The translations under genes were made by a program, and so were the position numbers. Source: Candidatus Fermentibacteraceae bacterium (lineage in GTDB: Bacteria > Fermentibacterota > Fermentibacteria > Fermentibacterales > JCC-6). Taken from it: a stretch of DNA of 64,000 nucleotides. The first letter of the stretch is position 1, and every line of letters starts with the position of its first letter. Below, one piece after another: positions 51,768-61,625 of this stretch. Where the stretch lies: the NCBI GenBank assembly GCA_027067855.1, contig JAMOUX010000044.1, forward strand, positions 1-64,000. The letters are read 5' to 3'. The notes below the pieces were generated by a model that did not search any database, was not told the DNA's origin, and worked only from the letters and a program-made list of their open reading frames with translations.

Positions 51768-52727
51768 TCATCGCCTGCCGCCGAGCAACAGCATCATGAA
51801 AAAGGTGCCTCCGGCAACGGACATCACTATCCCCACCGGCAATTCCCCCGGGGACACCAGGACCCTGGACAAGGTATCCGCCAGGATCACCAGGAGCATG
51901 CCTCCCACCGCGGACGCCGGAACGAGTTTCCTGTAATCCGAGCCCACAAAGGTCCTCATGATATGCGGAACCATCAATCCCACGAAACCCACGGGGCCCA
52001 CGGTTCCCACGGTTGAACCGGCGAGAAGGGCGGCGGACGCGAGAAGAACGTTTTTCTCGCTTCGTACGGACACTCCCCTCGAATAGGCTATATCGTCACC
52101 TACCGACAGCTGGTTCATCACCCCGGTACGAGCGGCCACCACGATCAGACCCAGCACAACCGGGAGAGCCAGGAAGAGCGGCTTGCTCCACCCTACCACG
52201 GCCAGGTCCCCCATCATCCATCTCACTATCTCCATCATCCTGGAAGCTCCGCTGAAATATTCCAGAAGGAGCAGGAAGGAAGCCCCCACCAGGTTCATGG
52301 TGACCCCGGCGAGCACCAGGGAGGAACCCAGGTCGCCCCTACCGGATCCCACCGCCAGGGAATACACCACCGCAACCGAAAGAAGTGCGCCCGCCGTGCC
52401 CAGCAGGACCATCCCCAGCGCGGGCACCATCAGGCCGGATACGATGACGGCTCCGGCCGTCACACCGGCTCCGGCCGAGATGCCGAGAGTGTAAGGAGTC
52501 GCCAGATCGTTGCGCAGTATGGCTTGGAGCACGCAACCCGAAACCGCCAGGGCCGCCCCGGTCAATAACCCCAGTACCAACCTCGGCAGCCTCATGTCCA
52601 TGATCACCCACGAGGGAGGATCATGTACGGCACCGGTGACCAGTGAAAGAACGGATGCCGCAACCAGGCAAAAAATGAAAACGACCCGGAAAAGTCCGCC
52701 CGGTTTCCCGGCTCCACGTTCATCCAT
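51768..52727 (-). CDS. FecCD/BtuC-family ABC importer permease
   Basis: 319 residues, about nine or ten helices. Family landmarks: MRLPRLVLGLLTGAALAVSGCVLQAILRNDLATPYTLGISAGAG near the start and GTVGPVGFVGLMVPHIMRTFVGSDYRKLVPAS near residue 230. It forms the membrane channel for cobalamin, heme or ferric-siderophore uptake. It overlaps the ATPase gene by eight bases and is last in a run from dnaK. Cobalamin is a reasonable guess given the B12-binding radical SAM gene, but the substrate is not determined. Confidence 0.92.
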   Translation of the reverse strand: MDERGAGKPGGLFRVVFIFCLVAASVLSLVTGAVHDPPSWVIMDMRLPRLVLGLLTGAALAVSGCVLQAILRNDLATPYTLGISAGAGVTAGAVIVSGLMVPALGMVLLGTAGALLSVAVVYSLAVGSGRGDLGSSLVLAGVTMNLVGASFLLLLEYFSGASRMMEIVRWMMGDLAVVGWSKPLFLALPVVLGLIVVAARTGVMNQLSVGDDIAYSRGVSVRSEKNVLLASAALLAGSTVGTVGPVGFVGLMVPHIMRTFVGSDYRKLVPASAVGGMLLVILADTLSRVLVSPGELPVGIVMSVAGGTFFMMLLLGGRR

Positions 52728-53508
52728 TTCCGTCTCCCGGAACCACGAGCCACGACCCGGTCTCTTCCTCGCGCCACACTTTCAACCGTACCCCGAAAAC
52801 CTCGGAAAGCGTTTCCGGGGTGAAAACCCCGGTCGGCGGTCCCGACGCCAGGACCCGCCCGCCCGCAAGCGCCAGTACCAAATCCATGTACCTGCCCGCC
52901 ACCGTTATCTCGTGGGTACTGACCAGGATGGCGATCCCCCTGCCGGAAAGCCTTTCCAGGAGTTTCCACATTTCCAGCAAATGTTTGAAATCCAGTGAAG
53001 AACCAGGTTCGTCCAGGAGCAGCAGTTCGGGTTCCTGTGCAATGGCCGCAGCCAGCATGACCAGGCGTTTCTCGCCCCCGGAAAGTTCAACGAACAGCCT
53101 GTTCCTCAGGTGCCATACGCCGATTTCCTTCATGCACTCCCCGGAAATTTTCAAATCCTCCCCGGAATCCGGCGCCCATCCCTTTCTGTAAGGATGCCTG
53201 CCCATCAGAACCATCTCGTGAACCGTCAGACGCAACCTGTGATCGAAGTTCTGAGGCAGGTAGGACACCAATTTCGCCAGTTCGTTCCTGGTGAGATCCC
53301 GGAAATCCCTGCCGCATACCAGCACCTTTCCGGTAGTGCCGACTCCCAATCCAAGAATCGCCTTCAGAAAAGTGCTCTTCCCCACCCCGTTGGGGCCCAC
53401 CAATCCGCATATCCTGCCGGGTTCGAGGGATATGTCTATTCCGGAGAGCACCACCCGGTCGCCGTAGGAGGCGCAGACTCCGGCCATGGTCAAAGCAGGC
53501 ACGAACAT
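52720..53508 (-). CDS. ABC importer ATP-binding protein, BtuD/FecE family
   Basis: 262 residues. Walker A GPNGVGKSTFLK near residue 42, Q-loop SYLPQNFD, signature ELSGGEKRLVMLAAAIAQ, Walker B LLLLDEPGSSLDF and H-loop STHEIT are all present. It energises the adjacent FecCD-type permease. The frame starts at ATG 53508; MAGVCASYG seven residues later is an alternative. It overlaps the binding-protein gene upstream and the permease gene downstream. Confidence 0.93.
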   Translation of the reverse strand: MFVPALTMAGVCASYGDRVVLSGIDISLEPGRICGLVGPNGVGKSTFLKAILGLGVGTTGKVLVCGRDFRDLTRNELAKLVSYLPQNFDHRLRLTVHEMVLMGRHPYRKGWAPDSGEDLKISGECMKEIGVWHLRNRLFVELSGGEKRLVMLAAAIAQEPELLLLDEPGSSLDFKHLLEMWKLLERLSGRGIAILVSTHEITVAGRYMDLVLALAGGRVLASGPPTGVFTPETLSEVFGVRLKVWREEETGSWLVVPGDGNG

Positions 53509-54341
53509 ATCCTCTCGGCAATCATGTCCATCCTGCCTCCGGGAATCATGATGAAGGGTTCGAAGAGACAGTGAACCCTTTCTTTTCCGAATCCGAGCGA
53601 CTCCCAGAATTCCACCTCGGTTTCTCTCACGAAAGAAGAATCGCGGGCATCGGGAAAAAGCAGCACCACGTGATCCGGGTCCAGGTCCAAGACACCCTCC
53701 GCCGAAATCTCCGGCCAGGTTCCGGTTCCGGGAGCGGAAAGATTGCAGCCGACGGCGTTCAGAAGACCGTCATAGAAGGTTCCTTTCCCGGCCACGGTCA
53801 TGCTTGAAGAACCCGGCTCGTGGTAAACCGCCACCATCACCGAAACCGGCCGCAGGCGTTCGAACCGTGATCTCAAAGAATCCAGCGTATGGTTCAGGCG
53901 TTCCAGATAGGCCTCCGCGCCGGCTCCGTATCTCGACGCCAGGGAATCCAGCGCCTCGTAGAAACCGTCCAACGAATCGAAATCGTAACGGTAACACGGG
54001 ATGCCCAGCTGCGAGGCCAGTTCCGCGAGCGTAGCATTCTCCCCCGAAACATGTATGGACGTCGGAGAGAGTTCGACGATCGCCTCCAGGGACGGGTCCA
54101 CGTAGCCGCCTACCCTGGGCAGGGATTCCACCTTCGGCGGCCATTGGGAGTACCTGTCCACTCCCACCACCCTGTCTCCGAGCCCGCAGGTAAACATCAA
54201 TTCGACCAGCGACGGTCCCAGGACCACGAACCTGTCGTCCATATCCCGCCCGCTCCCGCCTTCAGCCCCGCAACCCATCATGAGGAGCAGCGCCGCCGAC
54301 GCGAGGCCGAGTAATCTCGAAATCCGGGTTCCGGTAATCAT
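53490..54341 (-). CDS. ABC importer substrate-binding lipoprotein, BtuF/FepB family
   Basis: 283 residues with a lipoprotein signal (GLASAALLLMMGCGAEGG). The two-lobed helical-backbone fold shows FVVLGPSLVELMFTCGLGDRVVGVDRYSQWP, RVGGYVDPSLEAIVELSPTSIHV and a C-terminal lobe with GTWPEISAEGVLDLDPDHVVLLF. It captures cobalamin or an iron chelate outside the inner membrane. The start overlaps the dnaG stop (ATGA), an odd coupling of a nutrient importer to replication genes. Confidence 0.9.
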   Translation of the reverse strand: MITGTRISRLLGLASAALLLMMGCGAEGGSGRDMDDRFVVLGPSLVELMFTCGLGDRVVGVDRYSQWPPKVESLPRVGGYVDPSLEAIVELSPTSIHVSGENATLAELASQLGIPCYRYDFDSLDGFYEALDSLASRYGAGAEAYLERLNHTLDSLRSRFERLRPVSVMVAVYHEPGSSSMTVAGKGTFYDGLLNAVGCNLSAPGTGTWPEISAEGVLDLDPDHVVLLFPDARDSSFVRETEVEFWESLGFGKERVHCLFEPFIMIPGGRMDMIAERICSCLL

Positions 54342-56071
54342 TCCCGTAACTCCTTCAGCCTTGCTTCCAGTTCCGCTATTCTTTTTCTATCCACCGAATT
54401 CTCCCCGGTATCTCCGGCCAGCGATTCTCTCAGTCGCCTTCTCTCTTCCAGCAGCCTCGCCCTTTTAACGGCTCTCATTATTCTCCGGGAATCGTCGGGG
54501 TTCGTCACTGCCGGACGTCCGGCCATCAGGCCGGCGTAGAGGTTCCTTTCCGACTCGGGCAGAACCGATACCTGGAATTCCTTCAGACCCTCGGCGGCCT
54601 GTTCCTTCATGGCCGCAAGTATCTTCCTGGCGGAAAAGCTCTTCAGATCTTCCTCCCTCAAAAAACCGACGAGAGGATCCTCAAGTCCTTCCGGTGAACC
54701 GGCAAGACATCCCAGTATGCTGGCGTCCCAGCCCGGCATCTCCTTCGATTCCAAGTTATTACGCCGCCTGCGCCGCCCGGGTCTGTTTCCGGCCTCGATT
54801 TCCTCGATCTCCGTCGCCACCGTCCGTTCCGAGTATCCCGTACTTGACGATATTATCTTTACCAGGGTTTCCCTCACAACGGGGTCTACCGCCTTCGAAG
54901 CCATCTCCGCCAACCTCCGAACCACTTTAACCCTCCTCTGGGGATCGCGCACGGAGTCCCAACCTCCCACCAGATCCAGTGCGAAAGTAACGGGATCGAC
55001 GGCGTTCTCCGCGAGTTCGAATACCGCATCTCCCGGTTTGTCTCTAAGAAAATCGTCAGGATCCGATCCCCCGGGAACGGCCATTATCTTCGGTAGGCAT
55101 CCCTGTTCCAGGAATATCTCGGCGGCGCGGACCGATGCCTTCCTGCCGGCATCGTCTCCATCGTAACAGATGTAGATGGAAGGCGTCAGGCCCATTATCC
55201 GCCTCGCCTGGTTGGAAGTCAGCGCCGTTCCGCATGTTGCGGTTACGCAATCGAAACCCAGTTCCACGAAACGCGCGTGATCGAAATAACCTTCAACCAG
55301 TATCACCATGTCCAGTTCCCTGGCGGCCCTGACGGCCTTCCCGAACCCGTAGAGATGGTTGCCCTTTACGTATACCGGAGAATCGGGGCCGTTCAGGTAC
55401 TTGGGCACGTTTCCATCGGAATCACCAAGAAACCTTCCTCCGAAACTGACCACCCTGCCGCGCCTGTCGGAAATGGGAAAGATTATTCTTCTGCGGAAAC
55501 GATCGTACATACCTCCACCCTTGCGGGAACGAAGGGCCACCCCGGCTTCTTCCAGCCGGCTGTCCGAAAATCCCTTCTTCCTGAGAAACCTGTAAAGCGG
55601 GTTTCCGTCGGGGGCCCAACCGATGCCCAGCGTTTCGATCGTCTCCGGGGAAAGAAAACGTGATTCCAGGTAATCCATGGCCCCGCGACCCTCGGTCGAG
55701 TGCAACCTGCTCTCGAAAAAACCCCGGGATACTTCGAGAATCTCTTTCAGGGCATCATTCCTGGATGAGTTATTCCTGCCCGTTTTTTCCAGCGCTATGC
55801 CCGATTCGGAGGCCAATTCTTCCAGGGCTTCCGTGAACGAATAATTAAGGTACTTCATGAGGAAGGAAAAAACGTCCCCTCCTACTCCGCATCCGAAACA
55901 ATGAAACGCCTGGCGGTCGGGGGACACGATGAAGGACGGTGTCTTCTCCCTGTGGAAGGGACATAACCCCTTAAGGTTCTTGCCGGAACGTTTGAGCTTC
56001 ACGTACCTGCCCACCACCGTTGCAATGTCCGTGGCTCCCCTCACTCTTTCTATCGAACCGTTGGAATACAT
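54338..56071 (-). CDS. dnaG: DNA primase
   Basis: 577 residues. The CHC2 zinc domain (CPFHREKTPSF, HCFGCGVGGDVF) is at residues 35-65. The TOPRIM catalytic core (VILVEGYFDHARF; YICYDGDDAG) is near residues 245-300. A C-terminal helicase-interacting region ends in a Lys/Arg/Glu-rich helix. It makes RNA primers at the replication fork. ATG 56071 shares a base with the mutS2 stop (TGATG); a longer in-frame extension upstream is antisense-like noise within mutS2. Confidence 0.95.
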   Translation of the reverse strand: MYSNGSIERVRGATDIATVVGRYVKLKRSGKNLKGLCPFHREKTPSFIVSPDRQAFHCFGCGVGGDVFSFLMKYLNYSFTEALEELASESGIALEKTGRNNSSRNDALKEILEVSRGFFESRLHSTEGRGAMDYLESRFLSPETIETLGIGWAPDGNPLYRFLRKKGFSDSRLEEAGVALRSRKGGGMYDRFRRRIIFPISDRRGRVVSFGGRFLGDSDGNVPKYLNGPDSPVYVKGNHLYGFGKAVRAARELDMVILVEGYFDHARFVELGFDCVTATCGTALTSNQARRIMGLTPSIYICYDGDDAGRKASVRAAEIFLEQGCLPKIMAVPGGSDPDDFLRDKPGDAVFELAENAVDPVTFALDLVGGWDSVRDPQRRVKVVRRLAEMASKAVDPVVRETLVKIISSSTGYSERTVATEIEEIEAGNRPGRRRRRNNLESKEMPGWDASILGCLAGSPEGLEDPLVGFLREEDLKSFSARKILAAMKEQAAEGLKEFQVSVLPESERNLYAGLMAGRPAVTNPDDSRRIMRAVKRARLLEERRRLRESLAGDTGENSVDRKRIAELEARLKELRE

Positions 56072-58404
56072 CACCCGTCCTCTTCCCCCGGCTGCTCCAG
56101 GTAGATGATCGTTACGCCGGTTCCCCCTTCGAAAGGCCTGCCGGACCTGAAAGACTTCACCCTCGGATCCTTCCTGGCCATGTCCACCACCGCCCTCATC
56201 AATATTCCCTTCCCTTTTCCGTGAATAACTCTCACGTAGGGCAAACCGACGGCGATTCCATTGTCCAGAGCGGCATCCAGCAAAGCCAGGGCCTCCTCCG
56301 CGAAGGTACCCCTCAAGTCTATTTCCGGGGAAACATCCGCGGAACCGTTCCATTCCGCCGATGAGGACTTCGTCTCGGGAACCTCCGACCGTGAGACCTC
56401 ACTCTTCTTTTTTCGCAACCTTAGGTTGCCCATCAAAACCACGACGTGTTCTTCACCGACTTCTTCAACCCTGCCCCTGCCGCCCCAACCTTTCACCTCC
56501 ACCCAGTCACCGGGCTCCAGGCGGATTCCATCCGCTTCCTCATCGCTTCCCGATCCATGGCTCAAGCGGACGGGGACATCGATCTTCCTTATCTCTTCCC
56601 TCAGTTTCCGTCTCTCGTCCCTGTCCGCGGCAAGCGCCAGTTTTCCCAGCAGGGAATCGGCCCGTGAATTTATTCCTTCCACGAGGCTGCGGAGTCTATG
56701 GTCCATTTCCTTCCGCCTGTGCTCCAGCTTCTCTCTTTCCTCCCGGAGTTCCTCCATCTCGGCGGTGAGCATCTTCTCGTCATCCTTTACACGCCGCCTG
56801 TACTCGGCCAGTGTATTTTTCAGCCGGCTCCTGAGGGCAGTCACCTCTTCCAATATCCCCTCCAAGCGGAAATAATCGCCTGCAAGTTCCTCCGCCCTCG
56901 TGAGCACGCTCCCGGGAAATCCTATCCTTTTCGCGATTTCCAAGGTGAACGACGAACCCGGAACACCGGGAACGTACCTGAAATCCGGCTTCAGGGTTTC
57001 CTTTTCGAAGCCCATACTACCGTCGTAGAATCCCGGTCTTCCCCCGCCGAGGTTCTTAAGACCGCCCTGATGGGTGGTTACCATGACCCTGCAGCCGGAA
57101 TCCGCAAGGTTCTCCAGGACGGCTACAGCCAGCGCGGTACCGGCCATGGGATCCGTTCCGGCCGAAGGTTCATCGATCAGGGCGATGGATTCTCCGTCGG
57201 CTTCCTCCAGCATCCTCAACTGTTCCATCAATCTTGCCGAATACGTACTCCTGTGCTCGTCTATCGACTGCTGGTCACCCATCGAGACGAACATCCTGGT
57301 AAAATGGGGAAGCGTGGAACCCGCGGAGGCCAGGCAACCCAGTCCCGCCTGACTGCATGCCACGGCCAGGCCGACCGACTTCAACAAAACGCTCTTCCCG
57401 CCGGCATTCGGCCCGCTGACGACCAGGATATTCCAGTCTTCGGGCAGGGTGATCGTATTGGTCTTCATTTCCGGCGGAGAAATCAGCGGATGTCCGAGTT
57501 CCTCCAGGAAAAGAGCCCCTTCCCCGGGGAAAACCGTTTTCCTCTGCAGGTGAAAGGCAGCTCTGGCGAAAACGGCGTCCAGTTCCGCCAGTGCCCGGGC
57601 GGTCATTTCCAGGGCGGGCAATGCACTCCTCAGTCTGCCGGTCTCCTCGCGGAGTATTCTCCTTTTCTCGGATTCCAGGGCCAGGCTCGCTTCGACCAGA
57701 GCATTACCGTCTTCAACCAATTCCGAGGGTTCTATGAAAACAGTTTCTCCACTTTCCGACCTGTCGTGGACGATACCACCCACTCTCCTCTTCAGGGAGG
57801 CCTTCACCGGAAGTACGTACCGTCCATTCCTTATCGTGGGCGGGATGTCGCGAAGCAGTCCGCCGCGGTCCAGGCGTGATCGAATGCTCTCGACTTTCCT
57901 TGCCAACCTGTCTTCCAGACGAGCCACCTTCCGGTACAGTTCCGACATCTTTTTGGATGCCGACGGACTCACCTCGCCATCGGGTGAAATCAGCGTCAGA
58001 AGCCTTTTCCCAAATCCGGGAATACCGGTCATGACCCGGATGTACTTTTCCAACCCTTCCGGTATGCCCGGTCCGTCGCCGCTCTTCATGGATCCGAGAA
58101 ATTCCTCCACGGCGACCATCGTCTCCCCGGCGCTTCTGAGTTGCACCGGATCCAGGGCTATTACACCTTCCTGAAGAGACATGCATACATCGAACAGGGA
58201 GTCCGCCCGATCCACAGGCGGCCTAAAACCTCTTCCCGAAAGATCCGCGGCCGCAAGTGTCTCCCGTTTCAGGGCCAAGGCGCACTCCCGGCTCCAGCCG
58301 GGTTCCAGTGCCGATACCAGAGATCCGCCGGACTCACTGGAAGCGTATGCCGTCACCTCCTCCAGTACCCTTGCAAATTCCAACCTGGCCAGGGAATCGT
58401 CCAT
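56071..58404 (-). CDS. mutS2: endonuclease MutS2
   Basis: 777 residues. A MutS core without mismatch-recognition domains comes first. The ATPase has Walker A VSGPNAGGKSVLLK near residue 330 and Walker B ALIDEPSAGTDPMAG near 410. A long coiled coil follows, then a KOW-like stretch (EPGDWVEVKGWGGRGRVEEV) and a C-terminal Smr nuclease domain (IDLRGTFAEEALALLD, VIHGKGKGILM). MutS2 proteins suppress recombination or rescue stalled ribosomes. It lies 11 bases after dnaJ and overlaps dnaG. Confidence 0.95.
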   Translation of the reverse strand: MDDSLARLEFARVLEEVTAYASSESGGSLVSALEPGWSRECALALKRETLAAADLSGRGFRPPVDRADSLFDVCMSLQEGVIALDPVQLRSAGETMVAVEEFLGSMKSGDGPGIPEGLEKYIRVMTGIPGFGKRLLTLISPDGEVSPSASKKMSELYRKVARLEDRLARKVESIRSRLDRGGLLRDIPPTIRNGRYVLPVKASLKRRVGGIVHDRSESGETVFIEPSELVEDGNALVEASLALESEKRRILREETGRLRSALPALEMTARALAELDAVFARAAFHLQRKTVFPGEGALFLEELGHPLISPPEMKTNTITLPEDWNILVVSGPNAGGKSVLLKSVGLAVACSQAGLGCLASAGSTLPHFTRMFVSMGDQQSIDEHRSTYSARLMEQLRMLEEADGESIALIDEPSAGTDPMAGTALAVAVLENLADSGCRVMVTTHQGGLKNLGGGRPGFYDGSMGFEKETLKPDFRYVPGVPGSSFTLEIAKRIGFPGSVLTRAEELAGDYFRLEGILEEVTALRSRLKNTLAEYRRRVKDDEKMLTAEMEELREEREKLEHRRKEMDHRLRSLVEGINSRADSLLGKLALAADRDERRKLREEIRKIDVPVRLSHGSGSDEEADGIRLEPGDWVEVKGWGGRGRVEEVGEEHVVVLMGNLRLRKKKSEVSRSEVPETKSSSAEWNGSADVSPEIDLRGTFAEEALALLDAALDNGIAVGLPYVRVIHGKGKGILMRAVVDMARKDPRVKSFRSGRPFEGGTGVTIIYLEQPGEEDG

Positions 58405-58415
58405 CAGACGCCCGG

Positions 58416-59486
58416 CTACTTCCCGGGAGGAGTGAAATGTCCGGATTTATCAAGTTCTCCCAGAAGATTTTTTTCTTTCCTGGAAAGTTTCCTCGGAATG
58501 TAAACGTCGGCGATCAGCACGAGATCTCCCCGTCCGAAACCCTTGAGTTTGGCGATGCCTTTCCTTTTGAGCACCAGTTTCTCGCCGGGTTGAACGCCAG
58601 GGGGAAGTTCCACCTCGATCTCGCCGTCTTCAACGGGGGGAATTTTTATCTTCGTCCCCAGAGCAGCCTGGGGAAAAGAGAGAGGAACCCTGTAAAGCAA
58701 ATCGAAACCATCCCTCCGGAACCTGCCGTAGTCGATTTTTTCTATTTTCAGGACGAGGTCGCCGGGACGGCCTCCACCGGGAGGGTGATGCCCCTGTCCC
58801 CTCAGCCTGATGAAATGTCCTTCGGAAACCCCCGCCGGGATATCCAGGAAGATCCTGCGCTTCCTGATCTCCAATCCTTCTCCGGAACATCGCGGACAGG
58901 GTTTTACCGGTACCCGCCCGGTTCCCTTGCAGACGGAACAGGTCCCCACCGATCGCATCGTTCCGAAAAAAGTCCTGTGCAGTGTGATCACCTTCCCGTG
59001 CCCGTCGCACCTGGAACAAGTTTTCATTCCCGATTCGGGGTCGGCTCCCGTTCCAGCGCAATCATCACAGGGTTCCAGTCTGCTCACCTCGAGTTCCCTG
59101 GTTCCCCCGGTCACCACCTCCCTGAGTTCCAGAGAAACCGTCATGACCACGTCTTTCCCCACAGCCGCCGCCGAGCCCGCGGAATGTCCGAATCCGAAGA
59201 ATTCCTGGAAGGCCCTCAAAGCTTCGTCGATACCGAAACCGGAATAAGCGTCCGAGCCCCCCCCGGCACCGCCAACCGACCCGGTCAGGTCGTACATGCG
59301 CCTCTTCTCGGGATCGCACAGTACCTCGTACGCCCTTGTTATCTCCTTGAACTTTTCCTCGGCTTCCCTGTCTCCGGGATTCCTATCCGGGTGGTATTTA
59401 AGGGCCAGTTTCCTGTAAGCGGCCTTTATCGCGGATGGATCGTCGTTCCTGCCGATGCCGAGAATTTCGTATAAGTCACGTTTCAT
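58416..59486 (-). CDS. dnaJ: chaperone DnaJ
   Basis: 356 residues. J domain with the HPD triad (KYHPDRNPGD), a short Gly-rich linker, four zinc repeats CxxCxGxG (CDDCAGTG, CSRCDGHG, CSVCKGTG, CPRCSGEG) and the C-terminal substrate-binding domain (RGQGHHPPGGGRPGDLVLKI). It stimulates the DnaK ATPase. ATG 59486 has GGAG four bases before it; longer in-frame extension is unlikely. It lies 146 bases after dnaK. Confidence 0.95.
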   Translation of the reverse strand: MKRDLYEILGIGRNDDPSAIKAAYRKLALKYHPDRNPGDREAEEKFKEITRAYEVLCDPEKRRMYDLTGSVGGAGGGSDAYSGFGIDEALRAFQEFFGFGHSAGSAAAVGKDVVMTVSLELREVVTGGTRELEVSRLEPCDDCAGTGADPESGMKTCSRCDGHGKVITLHRTFFGTMRSVGTCSVCKGTGRVPVKPCPRCSGEGLEIRKRRIFLDIPAGVSEGHFIRLRGQGHHPPGGGRPGDLVLKIEKIDYGRFRRDGFDLLYRVPLSFPQAALGTKIKIPPVEDGEIEVELPPGVQPGEKLVLKRKGIAKLKGFGRGDLVLIADVYIPRKLSRKEKNLLGELDKSGHFTPPGK

Positions 59487-59632
59487 TGTCTCCATACCGA
59501 ACCGGCTCCTAAGTTTATGAACATACTCCGAGGTCGGAATATACCCAAAGAACCCGGCCCGCGGCACGGCTCAACCGGTCACGAAACGCCGGCGGACGGT
59601 TGGGGATGATGTATTGAAAAAACGGAACGGGG

Positions 59633-61513
59633 CTACTCTATGAGGGTTTCGCCGAGAGCCTCGCCGAGAGTTCCGCCGTCTAGATTTCCAAGTCCCCCGG
59701 TATCGTCTTCGAAAGTTTCCACCATGTTCAATATGTTCCTCACGGTGTGCACCACCATGCCCAGTTCTTTCATGGCATTCTCGATGGCGTCCTTATCGTC
59801 CCCGTCCCTGGCTCTCCTCAGGTCATCCAGGGCGGATTCCAACTCGTGCACCGAATCCTCGTCCAAGGTGGTCTTGTTCGAAGCCAGGAGCTTGGCGGCC
59901 TCGTAGATCGAATGATCGGCCCTGTTCCTAACCTCTATCAGCTTGGTCCTCTCCCGGTCCGCTTCCTTGTTCTTGTTGGCTTCCTGAATCAGACGGTTGA
60001 TCTCATCATCGGAGAGACCGCCGCTGGGATTTATCTTCATCTCCTGCTTTTTACCGGTTACGGCATCCTTTGCACTTACGAAGAGTATGCCGTTGGCATC
60101 TATGGAGAACGATACCTCTATCCTGGGAACTCCCCGGGGCGCAGGGCTTATACCCACCAGATCGAATTTGGCCAGGCTCCTGTTTTCCTCCGCCAGGGCC
60201 CGCTCTCCCTGGAGAACGTGTATGCTCACTACCTGCTGGTTGTCCACGGCGGTGGTGAACATTCTGCTTCTCTTTATGGGGAGAGGACTGTTCTTCTCTA
60301 TTATCGGGGCCATCACGCCGCCCAGGGTCTCGACTCCCAGGGTCAGCGAGGTCACGTCCAGGAGGACCAGATCCTTCCTTTGCCCGGTTACCACCGCGCC
60401 GGCTATGGCAGCGCCCATCGCCACCACCTCATCAGGATTGACGCTGTAGACCGGTTCCCGTCGGAAAGTCTCTTCCACCAGTTTCCTCACCAGTGGAATC
60501 CTCGTGGATCCCCCCACCAGCACCACCGTATCCAGGTCGTCTATGGTCATTCCGGCATCTCGCACGACCTGTTCGCAGAGGGGTCTGGAACTTTCCACCA
60601 GGTCCATGATGAGATCCTCGAAAAGTTTTCGCGTCACCGACATTTCCAGGTGCACCGGCCCGGAACCACCGGAAGCTATGAAGGGAAGGTTTATGGTGGT
60701 CTCCATCGCGGTGGAAAGCTCACACTTGGCCCTTTCCGCCGCCTCCCTCACCCTCTGCGGCGCCACGGGATCCTTCCACAGGTCTATGCCGGTGGTCCGC
60801 TCGAATTCGTTCATTATCCATTCCACCAACCTGGAGTCGAAGTCGTCCCCTCCGAGTTGGGTATTTCCAGTCGTGGCCTTTACCTCGAATACGCCGTCAA
60901 CCATCTGGAGAATGCTTATGTCGAAGGTTCCGCCACCGAAGTCGTAGACGGCTATCCTCTTTTTCTCCACCGGTTCCATGAATGCCAGGGCCGCGGCGGT
61001 GGGCTCGTTCAGAACCCTCTTCACATTGAGTCCGGCTATGGTGCACGCCGCCTTGGTAGCTTTCCTCTGTACCTCGTTGAAATGCGCAGGAACCGTGACG
61101 ACCACGTCGGTTACTTCCTCGCCCAGGAACTCTTCGGCCCGGTACTTCATCTTCTGGAGAATCATCGAGGATATCTCCTGCGGGGTGAAGGTCCTGCCGT
61201 CACTTATCCTCACTACCGCATCGCCCTTTTCGTTGGGAACGATATCATAAGACACCGCGTCCGAACCCATCTCCAGCTCATCGTACTTCCTGCCCATGAG
61301 CCTCTTGATGCTGGTGATGGTGTCCTTGGGATTGGTGATCGCCTGCCTCTTCGCCACTATGCCCACCAGCCGGTCTCCGGCGGGTGTGAAGGCGACCACG
61401 GAGGGCATGACCCTCGGACCTTCCCCCGTCTGGATCACCACGGGATCTCCGCCTTCGCTTATCGCCATGCAGGAATTGGTGGTTCCCAAGTCAATGCCTA
61501 TAGTGCAGCCCAA
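59633..61513 (-). CDS. dnaK: chaperone DnaK (Hsp70), TTG start
   Basis: 626 residues. The nucleotide-binding domain opens GCTIGIDLGTTNSCMAI and contains YDFGGGTFDISIL and VLVGGSTRIPLVRKLV. The substrate-binding domain follows (LLDVTSLTLGVETLGGVM), then a helical lid ending GEALGETLIE. The start is best read as TTG at 61513, directly after AGGAGGAAGA, because this reproduces the normal Hsp70 N-terminus. Upstream frame residues are Arg/Pro-rich and not family-like. A good promoter precedes it. grpE and hrcA are not adjacent, and no CIRCE element was seen. Confidence 0.95.
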   Translation of the reverse strand: MGCTIGIDLGTTNSCMAISEGGDPVVIQTGEGPRVMPSVVAFTPAGDRLVGIVAKRQAITNPKDTITSIKRLMGRKYDELEMGSDAVSYDIVPNEKGDAVVRISDGRTFTPQEISSMILQKMKYRAEEFLGEEVTDVVVTVPAHFNEVQRKATKAACTIAGLNVKRVLNEPTAAALAFMEPVEKKRIAVYDFGGGTFDISILQMVDGVFEVKATTGNTQLGGDDFDSRLVEWIMNEFERTTGIDLWKDPVAPQRVREAAERAKCELSTAMETTINLPFIASGGSGPVHLEMSVTRKLFEDLIMDLVESSRPLCEQVVRDAGMTIDDLDTVVLVGGSTRIPLVRKLVEETFRREPVYSVNPDEVVAMGAAIAGAVVTGQRKDLVLLDVTSLTLGVETLGGVMAPIIEKNSPLPIKRSRMFTTAVDNQQVVSIHVLQGERALAEENRSLAKFDLVGISPAPRGVPRIEVSFSIDANGILFVSAKDAVTGKKQEMKINPSGGLSDDEINRLIQEANKNKEADRERTKLIEVRNRADHSIYEAAKLLASNKTTLDEDSVHELESALDDLRRARDGDDKDAIENAMKELGMVVHTVRNILNMVETFEDDTGGLGNLDGGTLGEALGETLIE

Positions 61514-61625
61514 TCTTCCTCCTAAAACACGGTCTGAAACGCGTTCAAGTACCTCCCGGGGCGGTGCCGGGCGAAAATCAACGAAAGCATACGACCCCTG
61601 CCGGGCCAACCCTTACAGAATTGTA

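Noticed and set aside
59747-61525. Long plus-strand frame (592 codons) opposite dnaK, and similar long frames opposite hypF (21310-23331), mnhD (26476-28077), selD (4874-6175) and the 1229-residue gene (40979-42931)
   Set aside because: All mirror well-identified genes on the other strand. Their products are His/Arg/Pro-rich without recognisable domains, as expected for antisense frames in GC-rich DNA.
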